This document shows positions 1 to 8,231 of a stretch of 35,434 bases of DNA, in pieces (position 1 is the stretch's first letter; every line of letters begins with the position of its first letter). The position numbers and the translations under genes were made by a program. Below the pieces are notes generated by a model. The model had not been told where the DNA came from, ran no database searches, and saw nothing but the letters and a program-made list of their open reading frames with translations. The stretch is from Rhizobiaceae bacterium (GTDB lineage Bacteria; Pseudomonadota; Alphaproteobacteria; Rhizobiales; Rhizobiaceae), in NCBI GenBank assembly GCA_013214695.1, contig JABSRX010000084.1, positions 1 to 35,434 on the forward strand, given 5' to 3'.

Positions 1-260
1 GCTTCGTTTCACTGACCATCGACAACGATAAGACCCCGGCCCATCCAGGCGATTCCATCGTGCTGGACGGCAAGGTTGTGGGCACCATCACCTCGGCAGG
101 GTGGGGATACCGGGTCGGGCAGAACATTGCTTATGCCTTTGTCGATCCGGATGTCACAATGCGCGACGATCTCAGCGTCCAGCATGTGGGACAGTTGTCA
201 GCGGTGAAGATTGACGACATGTGCCGCTATGACCCGCAAAATGCCCTGGTTCGGAGCTAA
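1..260 (+). CDS. GcvT-like aminomethyltransferase / dimethylglycine dehydrogenase-like, C-terminal part (5' truncated)
   Basis: The open frame runs in from the window edge (first full codon at position 3) and ends at a TAA at 258-260, leaving about 85 residues. The visible part looks like the C-terminal barrel of the glycine-cleavage T-protein family: a PAHPGDSIVLDGKVVGTIT stretch followed by GQNIAYAFV, which fits the family pattern of a short loop, xVGxVTSG and an alanine/valine-rich strand. Family members use tetrahydrofolate to accept a one-carbon unit from an aminomethyl or methylated amine substrate. The N-terminal catalytic part lies outside the window, so substrate and domain architecture (stand-alone GcvT, DMSP demethylase-like, or a flavoprotein fusion) cannot be decided. 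An ATG or GTG inside this stretch is not a credible start because homology continues upstream. Confidence 0.7.
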   Translation, partial: FVSLTIDNDKTPAHPGDSIVLDGKVVGTITSAGWGYRVGQNIAYAFVDPDVTMRDDLSVQHVGQLSAVKIDDMCRYDPQNALVRS

Positions 261-415
261 AATTTACAGCCATTTGCGTTAACCAAGCCCTGAAATTGCT
301 GGCCTTTAACTGATCCGTTTCACCACTCGGTAAGGACTTGATGGTCTTTTCGCCGTGGGAAAAAGCCTGCGCGACACTGCGAAAGCAATCCGTGCTGGGC
401 GGAAACTGGAACGGA

Positions 416-432
416 GCCCGTTTCAAACGGGC
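416..432. repeat. Perfect 8+1+8 palindrome upstream of the dlt-like cassette
   Basis: The arms GCCCGTTT and AAACGGGC are separated by one base and lie 26 nt before the ATG at 458, in the 197-nt gap after the GcvT-like gene. No T tract follows, so it is not a standard terminator. It could be an operator or a leader hairpin. The rest of 261-457 shows nothing recognisable. Confidence 0.5.
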
Positions 433-457
433 CTTCGGGTGAACTTGGGCACGCGTC

Positions 458-2053
458 ATGGCAACAAACGACAACATCGTTCAATCCTTCTTTGAAACGG
501 CACAGGCCGAACCGGATCTGTTGGCAATTTCGGCGGGTAATCAGGAAATCTCCTATGGTGACCTGGCCGCCCATGCCGGTCGGCTGGCCGCCCATTTGCA
601 ACCCAAATTGACGTCGGGCCGCGTTGGCATTTTGGCCTCGCGCAGCATTGCCGCCTATGTCGGCATTGTCGGTGCCGCCTGGGCCGGCGCCACTTACGTG
701 CCGCTCAACATGAAATGGCCAGCCGAGCGGCTGATCCAATTGATGGGCGATCTGGAGCTGGATGCGCTGGTCATCGATTCTAACGGCGCCAAATTGTTGA
801 CCGACGAGGTGCGCGCCGCCGCCCCCAGCACCATCATCAGCGGTGACCCGATCCATCCGATCGAAGGCTATGTCGATGTCGCGCGCTTGTCCGAACCGGC
901 GCTGCAGGCACCCGTTCCGCGCCAAGGCGCGGATCTCGCCTATATCGTCTTTACCTCCGGCTCGACCGGCATGCCAAAGGGCGTTATGGTTTCTTGCGAC
1001 TCCCTGGCGCGCTATCTGGACGAATCGCAGAAGTGGACGCAACTGACGGCCGCCGATCGCATTGCCGAAGCCCACGATGTCACTTTCGACCTCAGCGTCC
1101 ATAACATGTTCCTGGCCTGGCGGGCCGGCAGCTCACTGCATCTGATGACGGCGCTGGACATGATGGCGCCGCAGGCCTTTGTCCGCAAACGGGCGATCAC
1201 GGTCTGGATGTCGGTGCCAACCATCGTCAACAATATGCGCCGCGCTGGCAGCCTGAAACCGGGTCTGTTCGACACGCTGCGCCTGTCGATATTCTGCGGC
1301 GAACCGCTGGCCATGCCAACCGTTGAGGCTTGGCAGGAAGCGGCGCCACAATCGGTCATCGAGAACATTTATGGCCCGACCGAATGCACCGTCGTGTGCA
1401 TGCGGCAGCGACTGACCCAGCCGCCGCTCGTCACCAGAGAGCGCGGGATTCTATCGATTGGCGATGCCTATGAGAATTTTGACATCCGCATCTGCGACCC
1501 GAGCGGTGCGCAAGTGCCAACCAATGAAATTGGCGAGATCGTGCTGGGCAGCGATCAGCTGGCCGATGGCTATTTTAACCGTCCCGACCTGACCGACGCA
1601 GCCTTCCGCATGGTCGATGGCCGCCGCTGGTACTTCACCGGCGACCTCGGTTATCGCGATGAAAACGACAAGTTCCACCACATGGGACGTCTCGACAATC
1701 AGGTGAAGATGAAGGGGAACCGCATCGAGCTGGAAGAGGTTGAGACCCATCTGCGCCGTGCCTGCGGAACGGAATTGGCGGTGGTTGTCGCCTGGCCGGT
1801 GATCGACGGCAGCGCCCAGGGGCTGGTTGGATTTTCGACCAATATGACGCTGTCTGAAAAAGAGGTGCGGGCCGAAATGGCCAAGGCCTTGCCGGAATAT
1901 ATGGTCCCCGGGCGGATCGAATTCCGGGCCGAAATGCCGCGCAATATCAATGACAAGATCGACCGCAAGGCGCTGATCGCCGAGTTGGAAGGCAACGCGC
2001 AAGCGCCTTCCATGGTGACGCCTGTGGCGGCGGGTCAAGACGTGACCGCATGA
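458..2053 (+). CDS. Amino-acid adenylation enzyme, DltA-like (D-alanine--carrier protein ligase family)
   Basis: A 531-residue ANL-superfamily enzyme, slightly longer than typical DltA (about 500). It should activate a carboxylic acid, probably an amino acid, as an acyl-AMP and load it onto a carrier protein in the cytoplasm. Visible core motifs: A3 YIVFTSGSTGMPKG (162-175), FCGEP around Cys280, A5 YGPTE (305-309), A7 YFTGDL (392-397), A8 GRLDNQVKMKGNRIELEEVE (410-429), and A10 around NDKIDR with the catalytic Lys500. The FCGE segment matches DltA, where a Cys at this place has been linked to D-alanine selection. This supports DltA over other adenylation enzymes but does not prove the substrate. 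It overlaps the next gene by ATGA and is followed by an MBOAT and a carrier protein, the dltABC order. Substrate assignment is inference. Confidence 0.82.
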   Translation: MATNDNIVQSFFETAQAEPDLLAISAGNQEISYGDLAAHAGRLAAHLQPKLTSGRVGILASRSIAAYVGIVGAAWAGATYVPLNMKWPAERLIQLMGDLELDALVIDSNGAKLLTDEVRAAAPSTIISGDPIHPIEGYVDVARLSEPALQAPVPRQGADLAYIVFTSGSTGMPKGVMVSCDSLARYLDESQKWTQLTAADRIAEAHDVTFDLSVHNMFLAWRAGSSLHLMTALDMMAPQAFVRKRAITVWMSVPTIVNNMRRAGSLKPGLFDTLRLSIFCGEPLAMPTVEAWQEAAPQSVIENIYGPTECTVVCMRQRLTQPPLVTRERGILSIGDAYENFDIRICDPSGAQVPTNEIGEIVLGSDQLADGYFNRPDLTDAAFRMVDGRRWYFTGDLGYRDENDKFHHMGRLDNQVKMKGNRIELEEVETHLRRACGTELAVVVAWPVIDGSAQGLVGFSTNMTLSEKEVRAEMAKALPEYMVPGRIEFRAEMPRNINDKIDRKALIAELEGNAQAPSMVTPVAAGQDVTA

Positions 2054-3546
2054 CCGTCGCTGACACCCATATCGGCCCCCGCGACGGTCGCGCCTTTGCC
2101 GGCGTGCGTCGCTGGCGACAGGCCTGGCTGACAATTGATCAGAACGCCGGGGCCCAAAACTGGGCTGCGTCTGGTTTTGGCAAGCTGGCTGTCCATATGG
2201 TGGTTGTGCTGGCGATGGCACTGAGCTTTCAGTTTTCAACCGCGGCGCTGGTTCTCATCAGCCTGACCTTGTTTGCCATTGCCCTGATGCCCGCCTGGCG
2301 CATCCCGCTGATGGTGGGCTCGTCGCTGTTTTACCTGTTCTTGCGGCCCTTCAGGATTGATGGATGGGCTGAGCTTGTATCGGCAAAAGCCGGCTTGATG
2401 CCGGTGGGCGCGGCACTTTCCCAACATGCGCTGCAGTTTGGCGGCGTGTTTGTGGTTGTGGCGCTTTCCGTTCTGTTCCTGGGCCGACAACGGCTGCATC
2501 CCGAGATGACCTGGGCGAAGCGTCCGGTGCTTTCCTTGATGACGATTTGGGCGCTGCTTCTGCTGGCGGCCCTGGCGGTGCCGGCAAGTTCGATGGCATC
2601 GGCGATGTTGTGGTCGGTGGTCGGCGTCTTCATCTCCTGCTTCTGGTTCCTGGCCTATGCCGCGGTGGATCAGAAATCGAAGGATCCCACTCCAGCCTTG
2701 GCGCGGGCAGGGTTCCTGCGGCCTTTCTGGGGCGGCAGCGCGACCCCGATCGGCAAGAGCTTCGGCTACCTGAACAAGTTTGATGCGGAAAACGACCAGG
2801 AACTGGCGATCACCCGTTTGAAGGGTATGAAACTCGCCGTTTGGGCCCTGATCCTGACCGGTGCGGTGCGCCTGGTGGACATGCTGGTGGCGGATGCCAT
2901 GGTCATTCCCACCCTGCATTCGGCCGTCTTGGCCCATGCGGCGGGCAATGGTTTCGCCAATGTCACCAACTGGACCAGCCTGATTGCCAATTATTTCACC
3001 GACCTTCTGGTCATCGCGATTTGGGGGCATTTCATTGTCGCCATCATCCGCATGGTCGGTTACCGCATTCCACGCAACACCCGCAATCCGCTGGCCGCCC
3101 GTACTCTAGCGGATTTCTGGAACCGCTATTTCTACTACTTCAAGGAATTGCTGGTCGATTTCTTCTTCTACCCGGCTTTCCTGCGCTACTTCAAAAAGAA
3201 CCCGAAGCTGCGCATCGCCTTTGCCACTTTCTGTGCCGCCGGCCTGGGTAACTTCCTCTATCACTTCACCCGCGAGACCTATGTTTTCGCCGCACTGCCG
3301 ATTACTGAGGCGCTGGTGATTTTCCAAAGCGCAGTGTTCTATTCGCTGGCCCTGGCCGCTGGCTTGATCATTTCCCAGTGGCGCGGCGCCAAGCCGAAGC
3401 CGGAACACGGATTTCTGCGCTACGAAGTCTTGCCGCGGCTGAACGTCTTTGCGTTCTTCTGCTTCTTGAAAATTTTTGACGACATCACCGGTGAGGGCAC
3501 GCTGGCCGAACGCGCAAGCTTCGCCCTGTCTCTCTTCGGCCTTTGA
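2050..3546 (+). CDS. MBOAT-family membrane acyltransferase, DltB-like (divergent)
   Basis: A 498-residue polytopic membrane protein whose start codon overlaps the stop of the adenylation gene (ATGA). Hydrophobic helices lie at about 45-100, 130-145, 160-205, 260-285 and 310-335, and again toward the C terminus. MBOAT identity rests on the C-terminal half: DFWNRYFYYFKELLVDFFF (355-373) corresponds to the FWNRWHxSLSxWFRDxxF block of DltB, and GNFLYHF with His405 sits where the catalytic FWHG histidine of DltB lies. The extra N-terminal helices make it longer than typical DltB (about 400). In known systems DltB moves the acyl group from the carrier protein across the membrane. Neighbouring ligase and carrier genes support the same role here. 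The match is distant, so the acyl group and final acceptor are unknown. Confidence 0.7.
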   Translation: MTVADTHIGPRDGRAFAGVRRWRQAWLTIDQNAGAQNWAASGFGKLAVHMVVVLAMALSFQFSTAALVLISLTLFAIALMPAWRIPLMVGSSLFYLFLRPFRIDGWAELVSAKAGLMPVGAALSQHALQFGGVFVVVALSVLFLGRQRLHPEMTWAKRPVLSLMTIWALLLLAALAVPASSMASAMLWSVVGVFISCFWFLAYAAVDQKSKDPTPALARAGFLRPFWGGSATPIGKSFGYLNKFDAENDQELAITRLKGMKLAVWALILTGAVRLVDMLVADAMVIPTLHSAVLAHAAGNGFANVTNWTSLIANYFTDLLVIAIWGHFIVAIIRMVGYRIPRNTRNPLAARTLADFWNRYFYYFKELLVDFFFYPAFLRYFKKNPKLRIAFATFCAAGLGNFLYHFTRETYVFAALPITEALVIFQSAVFYSLALAAGLIISQWRGAKPKPEHGFLRYEVLPRLNVFAFFCFLKIFDDITGEGTLAERASFALSLFGL

Positions 3547-3579
3547 TGTCCAGCCCCCTGACCAAGTAAAGGAACTGAT

Positions 3580-3816
3580 ATGTCCCGAGCCATTCAAAGC
3601 GTCATCGTTGATATGTTGCAGGAGCGCGACAAACCGGCGGATATCGCGCCCAATGATGCCATCTTCACCAGCGGTCTGCTGGATTCGCTTGCTGCCACGG
3701 AATTGATCATGACGCTGGAAGGGGAGTTCGGTCTCGACCTGGCGGACGCGGATTTCGACATCTCTCAGCTCGACACGATCAGCAGCCTGGAAGCCCTGGT
3801 CGGCAAGGCGGCGTAG
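3580..3816 (+). CDS. Acyl carrier protein, DltC-like
   Basis: A 78-residue four-helix carrier protein. The phosphopantetheine attachment site is the Ser of GLLDSLAATEL (Ser36). The following segment, MTLEGEFGLDLADADFD, resembles the LLLEIENRFDIEVPITEFD region of DltC more than a fatty-acid ACP. Acidic composition and length are normal for the family. It lies 33 nt after the MBOAT gene with a purine-rich AAAGGAA in front of the ATG, so it is probably in the same operon. It should carry the residue activated by the 458-2053 enzyme. No dltD-like gene follows; the next gene is on the opposite strand. The stop codon is followed directly by a GC-rich CGGCG-containing stretch (3817-3838) like those after iolB and mucR. 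Confidence 0.88.
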   Translation: MSRAIQSVIVDMLQERDKPADIAPNDAIFTSGLLDSLAATELIMTLEGEFGLDLADADFDISQLDTISSLEALVGKAA

Positions 3817-3847
3817 CGGCGTAAGCGACGCAGGCGGATTAAGCGGC

Positions 3848-4564
3848 TTAGGCCGGTCCAGCCGCCGCTTCGAAAAACCGCGCAACGGTTTCAGCAAACC
3901 CCTTGCCATCCGCGGGGTCCTTCAGTGAGGCCCGCGAGCGCTCAATGACGTCGTCGGGCAGGTCCCCGCGCAGTTCTTCGGTGAGCGCGGCGATAAAGCC
4001 GTGATTCATCTCGGGATGGTATTGGGTCGTATACAGCCTGTCGCCGATGCGGTAACCGGCATAGGGGCAGCCCGGTCCGCGGGCGATGGTCACGGCGTTC
4101 TCCGGCAGGATCTCGACCTGTTCGACATGAGCCGCATAAAGGGTGAATGTATCTGCCAGATCGGCAGCCCATTCAGGCTGGTCCAGGCCTTCCACCTGCA
4201 CCGCCCCAAACACCCAGCCATCCGGGTTGGTGCCCACCTTGCCCCCAAGCGCCTCGGCGATCACCTGATGCCCAAAGCAGGCGCCGAAGATCGGTTGCCC
4301 GGCACCGAAGGCGTCGACGATCAGCGCTTTCAGGGTTGGAATCCAGGCAAAGTCATCATGAATGGAGGCCGGACTGCCGGTGATGATCAGGCCATCAAAT
4401 GGGTCCAGGTTGTCTGGGAACTGCCCGCTTTCCACCTGATAGACGCTCATCTGCCAGTCGGGCCGCACGCTGTGCATGAACTGGGTGAACTTTTCCCCAT
4501 CCTTGGGATGCCGGTCGGCAAATGCGCTGTGATCGGTATTTGTCACAAGGATGGCAATATGCAT
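3848..4564 (-). CDS. Class I glutamine amidotransferase-like protein (GMP synthase-like GATase1)
   Basis: About 238 residues from the chosen ATG at 4564 (start MHIAILVTN); an upstream in-frame ATG at 4603 would add 13 residues with no family resemblance. The class I triad is visible: nucleophile elbow GACFGHQ (Cys96), and YHPE with His183 and Glu185. IITGSPASIHDD near residue 60 fits the oxyanion-side strand of GMP-synthase-like stand-alone amidotransferases. Such proteins hydrolyse the gamma-amide of glutamine or of gamma-glutamyl compounds. It is divergent from the P450 gene (76 nt between starts) and near a glutamine-synthetase-like gene, which suggests gamma-glutamyl amide chemistry. That pairing is inference; it could also supply ammonia to an unknown partner. 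Confidence 0.8.
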   Translation of the reverse strand: MHIAILVTNTDHSAFADRHPKDGEKFTQFMHSVRPDWQMSVYQVESGQFPDNLDPFDGLIITGSPASIHDDFAWIPTLKALIVDAFGAGQPIFGACFGHQVIAEALGGKVGTNPDGWVFGAVQVEGLDQPEWAADLADTFTLYAAHVEQVEILPENAVTIARGPGCPYAGYRIGDRLYTTQYHPEMNHGFIAALTEELRGDLPDDVIERSRASLKDPADGKGFAETVARFFEAAAGPA

Positions 4565-4640
4565 GGTTGGGGCTCTAGATTTTATTTTCATCCCCTGTAG
4601 CATGATCGTCTGCGGGGGAGAACATGAGCAGGAACAGTAG

Positions 4641-5900
4641 GTGACAAGCTGGACATCAAACGATGATGGCTATGCAGATCTGACCAGCCACGACACGTTT
4701 GTCGAGGGGCCGCCTCACAATACATTTGCACGTTTGCGCAAGGACGATCCCTTGCACTGGACCTCATGGCAGGGCGGCGAGGACTTCTGGTCAGTGACCC
4801 GTCATGCCGACATTCTGGAGTTGAACCGCAACACGGAAGTGTTTTCCTCAGCCCGCGGCATTCGTATGGAGGATCAGACCTACGAAGAATATATGGCGCG
4901 GCGAACGTTCCAGGAAACCGATGGGGCCGAACACCGCGCCGTGCGTATGAAGGTGCAAAAGGCCTTCTCCGCGCCAGTGATTGCCGGGTTCGAGGAAGAC
5001 ATTCGCGGTCTGTGTGTCGACATTCTCGACCAGGCCTTGAGCCAGCAGACTTTCGACGCCACCAAGCAGATTGCGCGCGAATTGCCGATGCGCATGTTGG
5101 GGCGCATTCTGGGGGTTCCGGATGCCGATCTGCCCTGGTTGGTTGAGAAAGGCGATGCGCTGATCTCCAACACAGATCCGGATTTCACCGATCACGTGTT
5201 GGACCGCATGACTACCGACGATTTCCGCATGATGCCGTTCAATTCACCCGCCGGTGCCGAGCTCTACACCTATGCCACCGAGCTGATGGACCAGAAGAAC
5301 GCCACCGGCGACACGGATGGCATTCTGCACATGATCCGCCAGCCGGACGAAGACGGCAACGTCATTTCAGAAAACGAGTTCCGCAATTTCTTCTGCCTGC
5401 TGGTCGCCGCTGGCAACGACACAACGCGTTATTCGATATCGGCGGGCATTCAGGCGATGTGTGTTCAGCCGGAACTGCTGTCGCAGATGAAGGCGGGCGG
5501 CGATGTCTGGAAGACGGCACCTGATGAGATCATCCGCTGGGCATCGCCCGCCAGTTATTTCCGCCGCACCGCCACACAAGACTACCAGATGCACGGCAAG
5601 ACCATCCGCGAAGGCGACAAGGTCCTGTATTGGTTCATCTCCGGCAACCGGGATGATGCGGCTTTCGATCAGCCTTTCCATGTGGATCTGCATCGCACCC
5701 CCAACCGGCATCTCGCCTTCGGGCAGGGCGGTCCGCATCTCTGCCTTGGCATGTGGTTGGCCCGTCTGGAAATCCGTGTGCTGTTTCAGGAACTGGCCAA
5801 GCGCCTCTCGCATATCGAGGCGGTGGGCCCGCACAAATTCGTTCGATCCAATTTTGTCGGCGGCTTAAAAGAGCTGCCCGTTACCATTTCGCTAGCCTAA
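4641..5900 (+). CDS. Cytochrome P450 (CYP124/125/142-like heme loop)
   Basis: A 419-residue soluble bacterial P450, normal length. Visible hallmarks: I-helix AAGNDTT (256-262) for oxygen activation, K-helix EIIR (296-299), and heme-ligand loop FGQGGPHLCLG with Cys368. The loop has one residue more than the common FGxGxHxCLG form and matches the FGGGGPHxCLG type seen in steroid and branched-lipid hydroxylases related to CYP124, CYP125 and CYP142. It would need a ferredoxin and reductase, none of which is encoded here. The start is GTG at 4641 with AGGAAC a few bases upstream. Ten nt separate its stop from the glutamine-synthetase-like ATG, so the two genes are probably co-transcribed. Substrate is unknown. 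Confidence 0.93.
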   Translation: MTSWTSNDDGYADLTSHDTFVEGPPHNTFARLRKDDPLHWTSWQGGEDFWSVTRHADILELNRNTEVFSSARGIRMEDQTYEEYMARRTFQETDGAEHRAVRMKVQKAFSAPVIAGFEEDIRGLCVDILDQALSQQTFDATKQIARELPMRMLGRILGVPDADLPWLVEKGDALISNTDPDFTDHVLDRMTTDDFRMMPFNSPAGAELYTYATELMDQKNATGDTDGILHMIRQPDEDGNVISENEFRNFFCLLVAAGNDTTRYSISAGIQAMCVQPELLSQMKAGGDVWKTAPDEIIRWASPASYFRRTATQDYQMHGKTIREGDKVLYWFISGNRDDAAFDQPFHVDLHRTPNRHLAFGQGGPHLCLGMWLARLEIRVLFQELAKRLSHIEAVGPHKFVRSNFVGGLKELPVTISLA

Positions 5901-5910
5901 GGAATATCTC

Positions 5911-7200
5911 ATGACCAACCGTTTGCGCGCCCTGTTCTGCGACCATCTGAGCATCATGCGAGGCAAATATCTGCCCGGCTCGAAGGCCACCGATGGGCAC
6001 ACCCGTTTTTGCCAGTCGACCTTTGGGGTGCACTATGACCGCGACCTGCTGCCATCGCCCGGATCGATGATGATGGAAGGTCTGCCGGACATGGAAATGC
6101 GCTGGCAGCCAGACGATGTGCGCGAAAGCTGGGATCCCGGCACCAATGTGGTGATCGGCGATCTCTATGATGCCGCCGGTGAACCGCTCGGCATGTGCGG
6201 CCGCGGCGCCCTGAAACGCGCCATCGCGGCCTGGGAAGCCAAAGGACTGACACCCAAGGTCGGCATCGAACTGGAGGCATTCGCGCTGCAGCACGACGAT
6301 GACGGCAAGCTGGTGCCCTATGATGCCCCCGGCGGCGTGGTGTATGGCACCGGGCCGTTCACTGATCCTCAGCGTTTCAACGACGAGATCTGGGAAACCG
6401 CCGAGCAGCTCGGCTTCTCCCTGGACATGGTGACCGGCGAATACGACACGCCGCAGTTCGAATACACACTGACCTTTGATGATGCCCTGAAAGCGGTCGA
6501 CGATATCGTGCTGTTCCGCCTGATGGCGCGCGAGCTCGCCTTCGAGCAGGGCGTGCATCTGACCTTCCTGCCGAAGCCGATTGAAGAAACCGGCGGCAGC
6601 GGCATGCACATCAATTTCTCCTTCACCGACAAGCAGGGCAACAATGCTCTTGCCAATGGCGATGTCGGTGGTCCCGACAACATGAACGATCTGGCCAAGG
6701 GCTGCGTCGCCGGCCTGGTGCATCATCACAAGGGCCTTGCCGGCCTGGTGGCGCCAACCGCCAATTCCTATGCCCGCCTGCAACCAGCGTCGCTATCCGG
6801 TTACTGGAAGAACTGGGGCGGCGACCACCGCAACGTGACCACCCGCGTATCGCAGGAAGGCGGCGCCAAGGCCCGGTTGGAGCACCGCATGGCCGATGCC
6901 TCCTCAAATCCCTACACGGCGGTCGCTGCCGTGCTTCAGGCAGCCTTGCTCGGGGTCGAAAACGGCTATGATTTGCCGCCGATGGAAACCGGTAATGGAT
7001 TTGATGAAAACGATGCGACAGAACACGTTGCCGGCTCGCTGGAAGAGGCGATTGCCGATCTGACCCAGGACGAGGCGCTCTGTGCAGCCGTCGGTCAATT
7101 GCTGGTCGACAATCACGCCTTCATGAAGAACGAAGAAGTGCCGAAGACCAAGGATCTGAACGCCGAGCAGCAGCGCGACTTCTACATTCACTTCGTTTAG
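5911..7200 (+). CDS. Glutamine-synthetase-like gamma-glutamyl ligase
   Basis: A 429-residue member of the glutamine synthetase family, shorter than GlnA (about 470) and closer in style to PuuA/GmaS-type gamma-glutamyl-amine ligases. Visible pieces: GIELEAF with metal-ligand Glu120 and Glu122, a QFEYT strand around Glu184, GGSGMHINFSF with His233, and KARLEHRMADASSNPYTA (320-337), matching the family block with arginine and NPY. The short N-terminal domain (RALFCDHLSIMRGKY) and absence of the adenylylated-tyrosine region argue against central nitrogen assimilation. It would join glutamate and an amine or ammonia using ATP. AAGGA lies 8 nt before the ATG. Its position after a P450 and between two GATase1 genes suggests a catabolic module; the amine is not predictable. 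Confidence 0.85.
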   Translation: MTNRLRALFCDHLSIMRGKYLPGSKATDGHTRFCQSTFGVHYDRDLLPSPGSMMMEGLPDMEMRWQPDDVRESWDPGTNVVIGDLYDAAGEPLGMCGRGALKRAIAAWEAKGLTPKVGIELEAFALQHDDDGKLVPYDAPGGVVYGTGPFTDPQRFNDEIWETAEQLGFSLDMVTGEYDTPQFEYTLTFDDALKAVDDIVLFRLMARELAFEQGVHLTFLPKPIEETGGSGMHINFSFTDKQGNNALANGDVGGPDNMNDLAKGCVAGLVHHHKGLAGLVAPTANSYARLQPASLSGYWKNWGGDHRNVTTRVSQEGGAKARLEHRMADASSNPYTAVAAVLQAALLGVENGYDLPPMETGNGFDENDATEHVAGSLEEAIADLTQDEALCAAVGQLLVDNHAFMKNEEVPKTKDLNAEQQRDFYIHFV

Positions 7201-7220
7201 GCGAAAGCTCGGTCGGCGCG

Positions 7221-7955
7221 CTACCGGTAGCGGTCGACGAAGTTCTTCAGGATCTGTCCGGGAAAGCGCACATCCTGCTGATGGCACCTGTCGATCAGCT
7301 GCTGCGCGCTGTCGGGCGGAAAATAGCCCCGGTCTTTGTAGATGTTGATGCGTGCCTCAAACACCGCGCCATCCGCCTCGGGATGAAACTGCGTTGCGTA
7401 GACGTTGTCCTTGTAGCGGATCATCTGAAACGGGCAGGGGGCCGAGGCCAGGAGGTGGCTGCAGCCGGGCGGCAATTCCTGAACCGCCTCCTTGTGTCCG
7501 ACAAAGGCCATGAATGTGTCTGGCAGGCCTTTGAGAAGCGGATCAGTGCTGCCGGCATCGGTCATGGTGCATTCCACAGCGCCGACTTCCTCGCCATATT
7601 GCTGCTTGCTGACATTGCCCTTCAGGTGATGCGCCAGGATACCAATGCCATAGCAACAGCCGAGATAGGGCATGTCGTTTTCGGTGATTTGCGGCATCAG
7701 GGCGAAGATTTCATCTTCAATGCGTTGTTCCAATGCCGGCTTGGTGGCCGCCGGGTCACTGACGCAGCCCGGGCCACCCCCGACAATGACGCCCGCATGG
7801 TCTGCAAGGTTCAGATCGGTGGGGATCGTTTCCTGATCGAGGCGGATGCGCACCGTGTCGCTTGCCGCCAATCCGCCCTTGTCCAGCATCGCCTGATATT
7901 CATCATCGGAAGCTTCCGTTTCAGGGCGCAACTGCAGGATCAAAAAAGGTTTCAT
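7221..7955 (-). CDS. Class I glutamine amidotransferase-like protein with altered nucleophile elbow
   Basis: About 244 residues from the ATG at 7955 (MKPFLILQLRPE); another ATG at 7970 adds five residues. It has a GATase1 fold signature: VIVGGGPGCVSD near 57-67, nucleophile elbow LGCCYGIG with Cys101, and QFHPEADG near residue 190 supplying His and Glu. The usual Gln in GxCxGxQ is Gly (residue 105), and two cysteines are adjacent, so glutamine may not be the substrate. It converges with the glutamine-synthetase-like gene with only 20 nt between stop codons. Together with the 3848-4564 protein it brackets the ligase, as hydrolases of gamma-glutamyl compounds do in the Puu pathway. Function beyond this is inference. 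Confidence 0.78.
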   Translation of the reverse strand: MKPFLILQLRPETEASDDEYQAMLDKGGLAASDTVRIRLDQETIPTDLNLADHAGVIVGGGPGCVSDPAATKPALEQRIEDEIFALMPQITENDMPYLGCCYGIGILAHHLKGNVSKQQYGEEVGAVECTMTDAGSTDPLLKGLPDTFMAFVGHKEAVQELPPGCSHLLASAPCPFQMIRYKDNVYATQFHPEADGAVFEARINIYKDRGYFPPDSAQQLIDRCHQQDVRFPGQILKNFVDRYR

Positions 7956-8231
7956 GTCGGGCTCTGGCATGGACGGGGAGACTGGCTGTTAAATGCGCAA
8001 AAGTTGCACCGAATACAAGGCCTTGGCCGGGTACGAGGGGGTGGTTTTTTCACAGGCAAAATGCCGTTTTTGGACGATCACCAATTCTTCCGTTGCAGAA
8101 AAAAACTACTTGTCGCAGGCTGCGATTTAGAACGATTTAGGTGCGCCGCCAGTTCCCGGTCGTCTCCACGGACCGGCCGGGAAAAAATGCGGCGAAGCCA
8201 TTCATTTAAAACGACAAATTGGTGAAAGCCC
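7956..8231. other. Divergent intergenic region with a GC hairpin
   Basis: This 276-nt gap separates the amidotransferase and ThuA-like starts and should hold both promoters. The clearest structure is CCCGGTC (8155-8161) pairing with GACCGG (8171-8176), with a further CCGGGAA (8177-8183) that can pair instead with TTCCCGG (8153-8159), giving two alternative stems. It is followed by A's, so it is not a plus-strand terminator. No operator family could be recognised. Confidence 0.4.

Noticed and set aside
320-1102. Minus-strand open frame opposite the 5' end of the adenylation gene
   Set aside because: It overlaps the conserved adenylation frame and has no family features.
8153-8189. GC hairpin followed by A's, first taken as a terminator
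   Set aside because: On neither strand is the stem followed by a T tract in the right place, so it was recorded only as a hairpin in the intergenic region.
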